This document shows positions 26,674 to 39,884 of a stretch of DNA of 64,000 nt, piece after piece. Position numbers and translations under genes: made by a program. The notes under the pieces are model-generated. The model was given only the letters and a program-made list of their open reading frames with translations, was not told the DNA's origin and did not search any database. Location: assembly GCF_016616095.2 (NCBI RefSeq), contig NZ_CP067089.2:2356001-2420000 (forward strand), written 5' to 3'. Every line of letters begins with the position of its first letter. Position 1 is the first letter of the stretch. Origin of the DNA: Breznakiella homolactica (lineage in GTDB: Bacteria > Spirochaetota > Spirochaetia > Treponematales > Breznakiellaceae).

Positions 26674-28221
26674 TTAACTTTCCAGGGCCGCGTTTTTTCC
26701 CGCAAGGTACCCTGACGTATGGGCCCAGGAAATCGCGTTGCCGCCGCAGTAGCTGGCGCCGCTGACACCGGCGACAACTTCGCCGGCGGCGTAGAAGCCC
26801 TGTACCGGGTTGTTTTCGGCGTCCATGACCTGGAGTTTTTCGTTGAGCCGGACGCCGCCCAGGGAGAGGTTGTTCCAGAAGGACATCCGGACCATGTAGT
26901 ACGGCCCCGCTCCGATCTGCCGGGGCAGGTTCTGCCGTTTGAACAGCGTATCGTCCTTGGCCTGGACCATTCTGTTGTAGGATGAAACCGTATCCGCCAG
27001 AGCCTGGGCGGGGATACCGGCTTTCCGGGCAATATCCGCCAGGCTATCGGCTTTGAACACCACCTGTTCCTTGGCGAATTCCGCGTTGAGTTTATCCATG
27101 GACCATGAGGGCATGGAGAAGAGGGTTCCCACTTCATATTTCTTGAAGGTCTCGTCCCAGGTAGCCTGGTCCGCCAGGAGGAAGTGGCATTTCTCTTCCT
27201 GCTTGGGAAGTTCCGTGGAAATTTTAGTAAGCCCGGTTTCCTCGCTTATGAAGCGGACGCCCTTCTTATTAACCAGGATGCCGCCGTTCTGGCAGAAATA
27301 CTGGAAACGGCAGGCGACTCCGTTCCGTCCGTCGGTGACCACGCCCCAGGGATAGCTCGCGATGTACTGCATATGGCTTATGGGAACAGCCACATCCCGC
27401 ACCGCGGCCATAAGCGCCGCGCCGTCATTGGCCTTAGCGCCAACCGCGACTCCGGCGCCCGCCACCGAAGGCACCCAGGCGTCCAGGGTTTCCGCGCTTC
27501 CCGTAATGCCGCCGGAGGCGAGGATCACGGCCTTTTTTGCCTTAATTGTAAAATTACCGCTTTTTGATGAAGCTTCTATACCAACTACCCTGTTGGCGGC
27601 TTTATCGAAAAAGAACCTGACCAGGGCTGTATTGAGCTGAACCGGAATATTCCGGGCTTTGGCTTCCTTATCGAGAACGTCGATATAATCCTTGCCGGTA
27701 AAGGTCTTCTGCCGCACCGCCCGGAGATTCGTGTGGCCCGCGTACGCTTCCAGAAAGAATTCCGCGAGACCGTGATCAGCCATCCAGTCAAAGGCAGCTC
27801 CGGAATTTTCCGTCCAGACTTTGACAATGTGGGGGAAATTCATGTATCCGCCGTACTCCATGGCGTCAACGGCAAACTGCTCCGCACTGTCGCTGACATT
27901 CTGCTGTTTCTGTATTTTTGTTCCCGAAGCGGTAAAAAGACCGCCGCTGAGAACAGTGGCGCTGAGGTATGAAGACGCGGATTTGTCGATAACCGCGACG
28001 CTTGCCCCGGCGTCGTACGCCTGGATAGCGGCCATGAGCCCGGCCCCGCCGGCGCCGACCACAACCACATCAGCTTCCTGGTCCCAGCTTTTCGGAAGGG
28101 TTCCGGAACCGCTCCCTTTGGTACCTGTCCCGGTGGTAGCGCAGGATATCGTGACCGCTCCTGCCGCCGCCGCCATGGCGGTACCTTTGAGAAATTTCCT
28201 TCGCGATACATTCTTTGACAT
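26674..28221 (-). CDS. Tat-exported FAD-dependent fumarate reductase-like oxidoreductase
   Basis: Protein of 515 residues. A twin-arginine signal (SRRKFLKG) is followed by an alanine-rich hydrophobic stretch and a possible lipobox (TISCA). The FAD_binding_2 domain starts near residue 50 (VVVVGAGGAGLMAAIQAYDAG). The C-terminus has FYAAGEVVAGVSGASYCGGNAIS, typical of flavocytochrome c/fumarate reductase flavoproteins. It has no haem domain and no FMN-binding domain, so electrons must come from a separate donor. The start follows GGAGGAAATGT. Likely role: reduction of an unsaturated organic acid outside the cytoplasm; substrate unknown. Confidence 0.85.
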   Translation of the reverse strand: MSKNVSRRKFLKGTAMAAAAGAVTISCATTGTGTKGSGSGTLPKSWDQEADVVVVGAGGAGLMAAIQAYDAGASVAVIDKSASSYLSATVLSGGLFTASGTKIQKQQNVSDSAEQFAVDAMEYGGYMNFPHIVKVWTENSGAAFDWMADHGLAEFFLEAYAGHTNLRAVRQKTFTGKDYIDVLDKEAKARNIPVQLNTALVRFFFDKAANRVVGIEASSKSGNFTIKAKKAVILASGGITGSAETLDAWVPSVAGAGVAVGAKANDGAALMAAVRDVAVPISHMQYIASYPWGVVTDGRNGVACRFQYFCQNGGILVNKKGVRFISEETGLTKISTELPKQEEKCHFLLADQATWDETFKKYEVGTLFSMPSWSMDKLNAEFAKEQVVFKADSLADIARKAGIPAQALADTVSSYNRMVQAKDDTLFKRQNLPRQIGAGPYYMVRMSFWNNLSLGGVRLNEKLQVMDAENNPVQGFYAAGEVVAGVSGASYCGGNAISWAHTSGYLAGKNAALES

Positions 28222-28260
28222 ACATTTCCTCCAATATATCTTCTTTTCTTAAAAAACTAC

Positions 28261-28279
28261 AAAAAAACGGCAGTTGCCG
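28261..28279 (-). terminator. Short hairpin with U-tract after the HAD phosphatase gene
   Basis: CGGCAACTGCCG followed by seven T residues on the minus strand, between the HAD stop (28329) and the flavin reductase start (28221). The stem is short (four to five pairs). Since a TATAAT lies just upstream of it (about 28286-28291), it could also attenuate the flavin reductase transcript. Confidence 0.5.
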
Positions 28280-28328
28280 AGATCATTATAAAAAAGCGGA
28301 AAACACCATCAGCAATTGAGGGCTGCCA

Positions 28329-29189
28329 TTATAAGGAAAAAAGATCTTCCAGGAATTCGGCGACCCCGTCTTCGGCGTTCGATTTTATCGTTATATCCGC
28401 CGCCTTCCGGACGGACTCCTTGGCGTTGGCCGGAGCCGCGGAAAACCCTGCGGTCCTGAACATGGGTAGATCATTGTCCTCATCACCGAAGGCTATCGCT
28501 TCTTCGGGTTTTATGCCCCGGAATTTCAAGGCTTCCGCGAGGCCGCTCCCCTTTGAAACACCCCTGGCCATGACTTCAAGGTAGAGGGTATACGACCGGG
28601 TCTGGTAAATTTCGGAACCGTATTTCTGTTCCAGTATCGCATAGATTTCATCCAGCACCGGGGGCTCCGCGATAAACATACCTTTGATACAGCCCGTTAT
28701 TTCCGGGACGGCGATTGCCTTTTTGAGGTCGCAGAATTCAATATCAAGGCCGCTCCGGTTTTTATAAAAGTCCGATTCCTTTGAAGAATTCTCGGCAAGA
28801 AGCCGTTCCCGGGGGTCATTTCCGAGCCGGGGCAGAAAAATGTGGAAATAAACATTTTTTTTTCTGGAAAGATCAATGCAGAAATCCGCCACATCGAGTT
28901 CAAGAAGAGTGGATGCGAGGATATCGAATCCCGGCATGCGGATAACTTCCGCGCCGTTGTAGTATACCATGGGGCCTTCGGCGCCCATGACCGACCGGAA
29001 ACGTTCCGCCGATTCCGGGGACCGGCCGGTGGCAACGACAATACCGATGCCGCGGTTTTTGCAGGCATCCAGGGCGGCAAGGGTTCTGTCACTCAGTACG
29101 GAATCCGGGCGGAGGGTTGTTCCGTCCAGGTCCAGGGCAAGAGCTTTAATACTTTCGGGGTTGATCACGGTTTGATTGTCCTTATCCAT
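28329..29189 (-). CDS. Cof-type HAD phosphatase
   Basis: Haloacid dehalogenase-superfamily phosphatase with a Cof-type (C2) cap, 286 residues. Motif I is LALDLDGTTL (nucleophile Asp), motif II lies in VATGRSPESAE, motif III is the lysine in SKGSGLAEAL, and motif IV is AFGDEDNDLPMF. The start is taken at the ATG at 29189, because the open frame upstream runs through a terminator and the gltD gene. Likely substrate: a sugar phosphate. Confidence 0.88.
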   Translation of the reverse strand: MDKDNQTVINPESIKALALDLDGTTLRPDSVLSDRTLAALDACKNRGIGIVVATGRSPESAERFRSVMGAEGPMVYYNGAEVIRMPGFDILASTLLELDVADFCIDLSRKKNVYFHIFLPRLGNDPRERLLAENSSKESDFYKNRSGLDIEFCDLKKAIAVPEITGCIKGMFIAEPPVLDEIYAILEQKYGSEIYQTRSYTLYLEVMARGVSKGSGLAEALKFRGIKPEEAIAFGDEDNDLPMFRTAGFSAAPANAKESVRKAADITIKSNAEDGVAEFLEDLFSL

Positions 29190-29206
29190 ACTGGATATTT
29201 TATCCG

Positions 29207-29243
29207 AAAAAAATAAACACCGATAGACCGGCAAGCGGTGTTT
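29207..29243 (-). terminator. Rho-independent terminator overlapping the gltD stop codon
   Basis: Arms AAACACCG / CGGTGTTT (29215-29222 and 29236-29243) followed on the minus strand by ATTTTTTT. The gltD stop codon TAA is part of the first arm. It separates the glutamate synthase operon from the HAD gene. Confidence 0.7.
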
Positions 29244-30690
29244 ACAGGGTTTCGATGATCCGTTCCGCCGCTGTCCGGCCGTCGGCGATGGCGTGTACCA
29301 CCAGGCTTGCGCCGCGCCGGGAATCCCCGGCGGCCCAGACCTTCGGGTTTGAGGTATGGAAACTGCCTCTGGTCCGGATATTGCCCCGTTCATCCGTTTC
29401 AAGACCGAAATCCGCCACCGCGCCGTCCTGCACCACATGGGTAAATCCCATGGCCAGCAGGACCAGGTCGGCGCCGATCTCAAAATCCGAACCGGGAACA
29501 TCTTTCATCTCCGGCCTGCCGCCGGCCCATTCCGCCCGGCAGGCCCGGACCGCTTCCACGGAACCGTTCCGTCCGATAAAACCCTTGGTATTAACCGACC
29601 AGAGCCGCTCCCCTCCTTCCAGGTGCGAACTGGATGTTTTAAGCACCCTGGGCCAGAGGGGCCAGGGTTCATCCGGCGTACGGTGTTCCGGAGGCCGGGG
29701 CATTACTTCAATCTGGGTAACCCTGAGCGCTCCCTGGCGGTTCGCGGTTCCCACACAGTCGGAACCGGTGTCCCCGCCGCCGATGACCACCACCCGCTTA
29801 CCGAAGGCGGTAATCGGCTCCGGACCTTCGCCGCAGGCTTCCCCGGCGTTGGCGCGGTTCTGGAGGGCCAGGTAATCCAGAGCCTGCACAATACCTCCCA
29901 GTTCCCGGCCGGGCACCGCGATGTCCCGGGGCTCCCGGGCACCGATGGTCAGGAGTACCAGGTCAAAGGTTTTTTCAAGTTCCCGGGCATCGATATATTC
30001 AGCACTGCAGCCGCTGGTCCCGAATCCGAACCGGGCCGCTCCTACCCGGGCATTGGTTCTGAAGGTAACCCCTTCGGCTTCCATAACACCAATACGCCGG
30101 TCAATAAAATTTTTATCCAGCTTGAAATCCGGGATTCCGTAGCGGAGGTATCCCCCCGGCTTCCGGTCACCTTCGTATACGGTAACCGAAAACCCGGCGC
30201 GGTTGAGATAATACGCCGCGGCGAGTCCCGCCGGACCGGCGCCCACGACGGCGACGTTCTTTCCGTTTCTGCGCTTCGGGGGACGGGGAACCACCAGGCC
30301 AAGTTCATAGGCCTTTTCAATAACCGCGAGTTCGTTCTGGCGAATAGTCACCGGCTCGTCATTGATACCCAGTACACAGGAAGCCTCGCAGAGAGCCGGA
30401 CAGACCCGGCCCGTGAATTCGGGAAAGGGATTCGTGTCTTCCAGGACGGCCCAGGCTCCGGCCCAGTCCCCCCGGTAAACCCGGTCCTGCCATTCGGGCA
30501 TTACGTTCGATACGGGACAGGCCCAGTGACAGAAGGGAACGCCGCAGTCCATGCACCGCGCGGCCTGAAGCCGCCGGTCATCGTCGTCCAGACGGCTTTC
30601 TACTTCACTGTAATCGTTTATCCGCTGCTCCACCGGCCGGTACCCGGCAACCTTCCGTTTAATCTTCAAAAAACCCTTGGGATCACCCAT
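29242..30690 (-). CDS. gltD: Glutamate synthase small subunit
   Basis: NADPH-dependent glutamate synthase beta chain, 482 residues. The N-terminal iron-sulfur cysteines are visible (RCMDCGVPFCHWACP and GRVCPALCEASCVLG). The FAD motif is VGAGPAGLAAAYYLNRAG and the NADPH motif is VIGGGDTGSDC. It passes electrons from NADPH to the large subunit. It starts one base after the gltB stop, so the two are coupled. Confidence 0.95.
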   Translation of the reverse strand: MGDPKGFLKIKRKVAGYRPVEQRINDYSEVESRLDDDDRRLQAARCMDCGVPFCHWACPVSNVMPEWQDRVYRGDWAGAWAVLEDTNPFPEFTGRVCPALCEASCVLGINDEPVTIRQNELAVIEKAYELGLVVPRPPKRRNGKNVAVVGAGPAGLAAAYYLNRAGFSVTVYEGDRKPGGYLRYGIPDFKLDKNFIDRRIGVMEAEGVTFRTNARVGAARFGFGTSGCSAEYIDARELEKTFDLVLLTIGAREPRDIAVPGRELGGIVQALDYLALQNRANAGEACGEGPEPITAFGKRVVVIGGGDTGSDCVGTANRQGALRVTQIEVMPRPPEHRTPDEPWPLWPRVLKTSSSHLEGGERLWSVNTKGFIGRNGSVEAVRACRAEWAGGRPEMKDVPGSDFEIGADLVLLAMGFTHVVQDGAVADFGLETDERGNIRTRGSFHTSNPKVWAAGDSRRGASLVVHAIADGRTAAERIIETL

Positions 30691-30691
30691 G

Positions 30692-35416
<4,725 letters not shown>

Positions 35417-35473
35417 GGTGCCTCCTCTAATCTGCAGTAGAATTGTATTTATTTTACTATCACTTAAGAAACA

Positions 35474-35490
35474 TTATATTTATACATATT
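35474..35490. repeat. AT-rich direct repeat, copy 1, upstream of gltB
   Basis: TTATATTTATACATATT, matching the copy at 35535-35551 at 16 of 17 positions. It lies about 60 bases before the gltB start and is followed by two TATTTATG-like half copies. Candidate regulator site. Confidence 0.45.
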
Positions 35491-35534
35491 TATGGATATT
35501 TATGCAATATAAAGCGGAAGTTTTATACTAATTT

Positions 35535-35551
35535 TTATATTTATACATTTT
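35535..35551. repeat. AT-rich direct repeat, copy 2, upstream of gltB
   Basis: TTATATTTATACATTTT, spaced 61 bases (about six helical turns) from copy 1. The phased spacing favours a cooperative protein-binding site rather than chance AT richness. Confidence 0.45.
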
Positions 35552-35568
35552 GAAAATACCGGGAAAAT

Positions 35569-35642
35569 AAAAAAAATGCCGCCGCCGAAAGGAGGAACGG
35601 CGGCGGCAACACAAAAAATTGTGGAGGAGGTTTTACATATAT
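35569..35642 (-). ncRNA. Candidate C-rich small RNA or attenuated gltB leader with terminator
   Basis: On the minus strand a short transcript would carry CCTCCTCC (35630-35623), a small CACAA/TTGTG stem, then a perfect ten-base stem (arms GCCGCCGCCG and CGGCGGCGGC, 35607-35578) with the loop TTCCTCCTTT and eight T residues. That is a textbook intrinsic terminator. The unpaired CCTCC stretches, one in the terminator loop, are complementary to Shine-Dalgarno sequences. A TTGTAA and a TATTAT-like box lie upstream but with long spacing (about 20). It could act in trans as a C-rich small RNA, or be a premature terminator in the gltB leader. No homologue is known to me. Confidence 0.45.
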
Positions 35643-35694
35643 AATAACTAAAAATCGGGTAAATGGTTACAAAAAAAGAAATCTTTTGAGGTTT

Positions 35695-35719
35695 TTAAAA
35701 AAGGCCGCCCGGCGGCCCT
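35695..35719 (-). terminator. Rho-independent terminator of the NlpC/P60 gene
   Basis: GGCCGC-CCG-GCGGCC stem (35703-35717) followed by TTTTTT on the minus strand, right after the stop at 35738. Confidence 0.75.
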
Positions 35720-35737
35720 TTGCGGTGAACGGTGAGC

Positions 35738-36739
35738 TTACAATTCCCAGGTATATCTGAGCCCCGTGGAGACACGGAACCCCGCGGCAAAATCGGCGGA
35801 CCAGTTGTCCTCCTGACCCGATTCTGGAAAATACGACTGCCAGGCGAATTCCGCAAACAGCGAAAGCTTGCCGTCCGCAGCCCGTATGGTCAGCGGCGCC
35901 CAGGTAACACCGATGGCGCCGAGCCAGGAATTTCCGCCTTTATACGAGCGGGATTCCCCGCCAGACTCGAGCACGGGATCGCCGATGGTAAAAGCGGGTC
36001 CGATAAAAAACCGGAAGGTGTCGCTCAGCCCCGCCGACAGGGTCACGGGCATTCTGAAAACCCCCAGAGAACCGTCCCATTCGGGGCGCAGCTCCAGGCC
36101 AACGCGCAGGTAACGCTTGGCGATCGGGATATCATAGGCGGCCCGTATCTGGAATGCGCTGCCCCGGAGGGGATCGGCGAAGCTGCTGTTATAGGTATTC
36201 CAGCTGGGAGCCGCGGCAATGCCCAGGAAAAGTCCCAGGTAATCCGCCGAAGTCAGGGCTCTTCCTGCTCCGATATAGGTACGCTGCCAGTAATCTTCAT
36301 GTAAAGATGAATAAATAACACCGGTTTTGGGGCCTTCCGACGCGGAATGGATGAACCGCCCTTCCCCCAGGTAAATCCCTACATGGGAAACGGAACCGGT
36401 GGTATTAAAAAACACCAGATCCCCGGGCTGCAGTTTTTCATCCCGGATCGGCTCGGTCCAGGTGTACAGGTTTTTTACGGTTCTGGGTACGGTTACATCC
36501 AGGACATCCCGGAAGACCAGGTATACCAATCCCGAACAGTCCAGGCCGTCGGCGCTGTGTCCGCCGTACCGGTAGGGAACTCCCTTGTATTTTTCCGCTG
36601 CCTGGGTCACATCGGAGCGTACGGATTTGGGTGATGATACGGCCAGGGGAACTGCTGCGAAAAGACTTCCGGATAGACACAAAAAAACGATTACCCATAC
36701 CAGCGGTTTAGATAGCAGATTATATGGTATATTCTTCAT
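35738..36739 (-). CDS. NlpC/P60 peptidase fused to an outer-membrane-barrel-like domain
   Basis: Secreted protein of 333 residues. A signal peptide (about 1-26, ending LCLSGSLFA) is followed by an NlpC/P60 domain with catalytic Cys in ADGLDCSGLVYLVF, His in SVSHVGIYLGEGRFIHS and the domain-end YIGAGR. After it come about 170 residues of alternating aromatic/polar beta-strand pattern (FQIRAAYDIPIAKRYLRVGL and similar), ending in a strand with C-terminal YTWEL, as in outer membrane proteins. Presumed role: cleavage of peptidoglycan stem peptides while anchored in, or crossing, the outer sheath. I start at the ATG at 36739; a promoter (TTGCTT, 17 bases, TATTTT at 36752-36780) leaves no room for the longer start at 36769. 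Confidence 0.8.
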   Translation of the reverse strand: MKNIPYNLLSKPLVWVIVFLCLSGSLFAAVPLAVSSPKSVRSDVTQAAEKYKGVPYRYGGHSADGLDCSGLVYLVFRDVLDVTVPRTVKNLYTWTEPIRDEKLQPGDLVFFNTTGSVSHVGIYLGEGRFIHSASEGPKTGVIYSSLHEDYWQRTYIGAGRALTSADYLGLFLGIAAAPSWNTYNSSFADPLRGSAFQIRAAYDIPIAKRYLRVGLELRPEWDGSLGVFRMPVTLSAGLSDTFRFFIGPAFTIGDPVLESGGESRSYKGGNSWLGAIGVTWAPLTIRAADGKLSLFAEFAWQSYFPESGQEDNWSADFAAGFRVSTGLRYTWEL

Positions 36740-36789
36740 TCTAACGGTACTAAAATACATAATTTTCATAAAAAAAGCAATATTCCGCG

Positions 36790-36959
36790 GGGTAACCGCA
36801 GTATATAAAAAGCTCTACACAGAAGTATGGAGATACTAAGCCGGGGGCCCGTCTGATGGAAAAAATACCGCAGGGCGGTTTTTCTTTCCATCAGACACCC
36901 CGCGTTGCTTTGTTGCGCCATACTTCTGTGCCGGTTCCCCTTGAATCCTGCGGTTACCC
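36790..36959. repeat. Nested-palindrome element, copy 1 (short-loop type)
   Basis: A 170-base element with perfect terminal inverted repeats GGGTAACCGCAG (36790-36801) and CTGCGGTTACCC (36948-36959). Inside is a 13-base inverted repeat, CACAGAAGTATGG / CCATACTTCTGTG (36818-36830, 36918-36930). Inside that is a 46-base hairpin (36851-36896) with arms GTCTGATGGAAA / TTTCCATCAGAC, capped by ACCGC-agg-GCGGT. The inner hairpin is flanked by GGGGGCCC and ACCCCGCG, which recur in the other copies. It lies between the NlpC/P60 and PHP genes and codes for nothing recognisable. Confidence 0.8.
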
Positions 36960-37011
36960 TGCTCTGAGGGGGTGCCGGCTATGTGACGCCATTCTCAGCG
37001 TGCGGCAGCGG

Positions 37012-37743
37012 TCACGATTTGGGGCGGCGGCTCAGGGCCCGGACGAACGCGTCCATATCCGCTTCCCCGCCGGGTCCATGGGGAAGAAGTTCCTCCCTGC
37101 TGATGTCAAGCTCAAAGGGCCGCCGGGCTACGTGCTCCGGATAATGGGCATCCGAAGACGTGGTCAGCGGATACCCAAGGGTATCGATCTGGGGCGGCAG
37201 CCGGACGCATTCCACCGCCGCCCAGGGGCCGGGAACAACGACGCCGAGCTGGCTGGTCATGGAAAACGCCGGACGGTCCACATGGGCGGGGATGGTGATG
37301 CCCCCGTATTTTCCGGTTACTGCCCCCAGATCGTCCAGACTGATGTCCAGGGCGTTCACCAGGTAGTATTCCACTTCACCTTCTATATTATCGTCTTCAT
37401 CCACGTATACTTGATCGCCGGTGCGGTCAGGGTCATTGGGAAACTGGGGCAGCAGGGAATACGCATAGGAGCTGAATTCCATGGCGGCCTCAAGCTTTGA
37501 GAACAGGCACAGGACATGGACTTCCTCCTGGGAGGCGGCTTCCATGCCGAACAGGGGGATAAGTCCCAAACGGGCACAGTGTTTCGCGAAAGCGGGGCAA
37601 TTAAGGGAGGAATTGTGGTCCGTCAACGCGAGAACCTCCACCCCCCGGGCCGCGGCCAGTTCCGCCAGCACCCCCGGCGACAGATCCAGAGAACCGCAGG
37701 GGGACAGGCAGGAATGGTTATGAAAATCCGCGACTAGGGCCAT
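37012..37743 (-). CDS. PHP-domain metal-dependent phosphoesterase
   Basis: Protein of 243 residues. PHP metal motifs are DFHNHSCLSPCG at the N-terminus, LALTDHNSSLN near 50, and TTSSDAHYPEH towards the end. PHP proteins hydrolyse phosphate esters with two or three metal ions. The start at 37743 is five bases after the DRTGG gene stop, and the frame further upstream overlaps that gene. Genes of this type recur with DRTGG and CBS-ATPase genes next to NADH-linked [FeFe] hydrogenases in anaerobes (recall of gene neighbourhoods). The substrate is unknown. Confidence 0.85.
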   Translation of the reverse strand: MALVADFHNHSCLSPCGSLDLSPGVLAELAAARGVEVLALTDHNSSLNCPAFAKHCARLGLIPLFGMEAASQEEVHVLCLFSKLEAAMEFSSYAYSLLPQFPNDPDRTGDQVYVDEDDNIEGEVEYYLVNALDISLDDLGAVTGKYGGITIPAHVDRPAFSMTSQLGVVVPGPWAAVECVRLPPQIDTLGYPLTTSSDAHYPEHVARRPFELDISREELLPHGPGGEADMDAFVRALSRRPKS

Positions 37744-37747
37744 GGGG

Positions 37748-38089
37748 TTATTCCGTTTTTGCGCTGAGTAAATTGTACACTTTGCCGGAAACGGTAAACT
37801 GGTTGTCCTTGGTGCGGAGCACCGCGATACCTTCTTCCCGGGCGGCGTCCAGCATATCTTCGGGGACAGGCCGGGTATTGCAGACGATAACCGCTGTAAC
37901 ATTAACCAGGGTGGCCACGGCTATGGTATTTTTGTGGGCCTGAATGGTTATCAGCACACCCCCTTCCCGGGCGTTGGCCATTACATCCGAAAGCAGGTCC
38001 GACGTATAGGCGCCCATAACCGGGGTATCGGCGAATTCCTCATGGAGTATTTCCGCCCCCAGTTTTTCCGCCAGTTCCCTGATGGTCAT
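37748..38089 (-). CDS. DRTGG-domain protein
   Basis: Small cytoplasmic protein of 113 residues (MTIRELAEKLGAEILHEEF at the start) made up of one DRTGG-type domain, a module also found in HPr kinases and CBS-domain phosphatases and thought to bind a small ligand. It overlaps the CBS-ATPase gene by four bases and is a distant paralogue of the protein at 39881-40249. Function unknown; probably part of one signalling unit with its neighbours. Confidence 0.75.
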   Translation of the reverse strand: MTIRELAEKLGAEILHEEFADTPVMGAYTSDLLSDVMANAREGGVLITIQAHKNTIAVATLVNVTAVIVCNTRPVPEDMLDAAREEGIAVLRTKDNQFTVSGKVYNLLSAKTE

Positions 38090-39036
38090 TCATTGTCCTC
38101 CCCGTTTTTATTGAGGTAAATAATTGACTGAACCGTGGTCCCCGCTCCCTGGGAGGATTCAATGATAAATTCGTCGGAAACCCGTTTGGTATTCGCCAGG
38201 CCCATACCCGCGCCGAAACCCAGGGAACGGATCCATTCATTGGCGGTGGACCAGCCTTCCTGGATGGCGACTTCCACATCGGCGATACCGGGGCCTTTGT
38301 CGGCGGCGGTAATGATTACCTTTTCCGGCTGGATGGAACAGCTTATGGTGCCGCCCAGGGAATGGACCACCTGGTTTATTTCCAGCTCATAGCTTGCGAT
38401 GGCGATCCTCCGGATGATTTTGGGGTCAATGTTCAGCCTTTTCAGGGCCTTTTTTATTTCCGTTGAGGCGTGGCCGGCAAGTTCAAAATCGTACCGGGTG
38501 GTTTTAAAATCCATCTCCGAAACCTCACCCGAGGGAGGCGCTTTTTCGTGCTGTATTTTTTCCAGCCTGAGCACCTCACGGTTCATCTCCACCAGCAGGG
38601 TGCGGATGACATCCTTGGAACTCAAGATACCCACCAGTTCACGGTTTTTATTGAGCACGGGAAAACGGCCGTAACGGAATTTGTTGAGGTAGCTGATGGC
38701 AAAGGAAACGGGCATATCATCCTCAAGGACAATCACGTTTTTCGTCATCCGTTCCTCCGCGGTATCATCGATATAGCCCTTATCCAGGGCAGTCACGATA
38801 TCGTCAATCGACACGAGACCGAGCAGGCGGCGGTCTTCGGCGATGGGAAGCCCGGTGATGTAGTTTTCCCGCATCACCGCCTGGATATGCCGGAGGGTAT
38901 CGGTCTTTTTTGCGGTAATGACAGCACTGGTCATTACATCCTTTATTTTAAGCCGGTATATGAGTTCAAGCACCACCGAAGGGGAATCAACGGTACTTAT
39001 GGGTATATCTTCGTGAAGGGTATTGCCGTCACTCAT
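38086..39036 (-). CDS. Tandem CBS domain + anti-sigma-factor-type ATPase
   Basis: Protein of 316 residues. Two CBS repeats (about 25-160: KIKDVMTSAVITAKKTDTL and EERMTKNVIVLEDDMP) can sense adenylates. A GHKL ATPase domain of RsbW/SpoIIAB type follows (about 175-310), with the N box ASYELEINQVVHS, DKGPGIADVE, and the GFGAGMGLANTKRV lid. No His phospho-acceptor is present. It should therefore be an energy-sensing serine kinase or anti-anti-sigma switch rather than a two-component kinase. Overlaps the DRTGG gene; GGAG precedes the ATG at 39036. Confidence 0.85.
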   Translation of the reverse strand: MSDGNTLHEDIPISTVDSPSVVLELIYRLKIKDVMTSAVITAKKTDTLRHIQAVMRENYITGLPIAEDRRLLGLVSIDDIVTALDKGYIDDTAEERMTKNVIVLEDDMPVSFAISYLNKFRYGRFPVLNKNRELVGILSSKDVIRTLLVEMNREVLRLEKIQHEKAPPSGEVSEMDFKTTRYDFELAGHASTEIKKALKRLNIDPKIIRRIAIASYELEINQVVHSLGGTISCSIQPEKVIITAADKGPGIADVEVAIQEGWSTANEWIRSLGFGAGMGLANTKRVSDEFIIESSQGAGTTVQSIIYLNKNGEDNE

Positions 39037-39053
39037 GGCTGCACTCCTGCGGA

Positions 39054-39884
39054 CTATCCGGGAAAGGGTTCCTTTCCCAGGATATAGCGTTCTATTATAT
39101 CGGCGACGCCGTCATCGTCATTTGTCCGGGCGCTCACCACGCTGGCGATGGCCTTTATCCGCTCGTCACCGTTCACCATGGCGACACTGCGGCCGGCCCA
39201 TTTGAGCATGGCCTCGTCATTCATGGAATCGCCCACGGCGAGGACCGATTCACGGCTGATGCCGAGCCGTTCGGCCACAATGGCCAGAGCCGACCCCTTA
39301 TCCGTATCCTTTGGGAGAATCTCCAGGAAATAGGGCTTACTGGTAAAGAGGTTCGCCTCGTCATCCAGGTAGGTCTTGAGGATAATTTCCAGGGGTTTGA
39401 GGATCATAGGGTCCCCGGGAATAAGCAGCTTTGAGCAGCCTGAGGCGATCATGGCTCTGAAATTCTCCACCACCACCTGGCGCAGGCCGGTAAGCTTTAC
39501 ATCCTGGTCGGCAAATTCATTGGACCGGGAAACGTAGATTATTCCGTCCTCGTAAATCTGTACGGGAAAACCCTCGGCGTCGGCCAGGTCGTAGGCAATC
39601 CGGGCGGCTTCCGCGGGAAGGCGTACTTCGTAGATAATATTCCCGGTATGGCTCTCCTGGATAATGGCGCCGTTGTTGCACACCAGATATCCCGGCCGTT
39701 TGTGGAGTCCGAGAATCCTGGCAAACTCCTCCATGGCATTGGGGATCCGTCCCGATGCCAGGACCACCACCACTCCGGCGGCTTCGGCTTTTTTTATCGC
39801 GCTTCTTGTACGGAAGGAAATCGTAAGATCCGACCGCAGCAGGGTATCGTCCAGATCCAAAGCAAGCATCTTAATTTGATTCAT
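39054..39884 (-). CDS. Cof-type HAD phosphatase
   Basis: HAD-superfamily hydrolase of 276 residues. Motif I is LALDLDDTLL, motif II lies in VVLASGRIPNAME, motif III is the lysine in DKGSALAIVAERLG, and motif IV is AVGDSMNDEAML. The start overlaps the upstream DRTGG gene stop by four bases. Its position inside the DRTGG/CBS operon is unusual for a sugar-phosphate phosphatase and suggests a link to that signalling unit. Confidence 0.85.
   Translation of the reverse strand: MNQIKMLALDLDDTLLRSDLTISFRTRSAIKKAEAAGVVVVLASGRIPNAMEEFARILGLHKRPGYLVCNNGAIIQESHTGNIIYEVRLPAEAARIAYDLADAEGFPVQIYEDGIIYVSRSNEFADQDVKLTGLRQVVVENFRAMIASGCSKLLIPGDPMILKPLEIILKTYLDDEANLFTSKPYFLEILPKDTDKGSALAIVAERLGISRESVLAVGDSMNDEAMLKWAGRSVAMVNGDERIKAIASVVSARTNDDDGVADIIERYILGKEPFPG

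Noticed and set aside
35665..35690. Eight-codon ORF after GGAGGAGG on the plus strand at 35623
   Set aside because: The ATG is about 30 bases from the GGAGGAGG, too far for a ribosome site, and the same bases make better sense as the CCTCCTCC of a minus-strand RNA.
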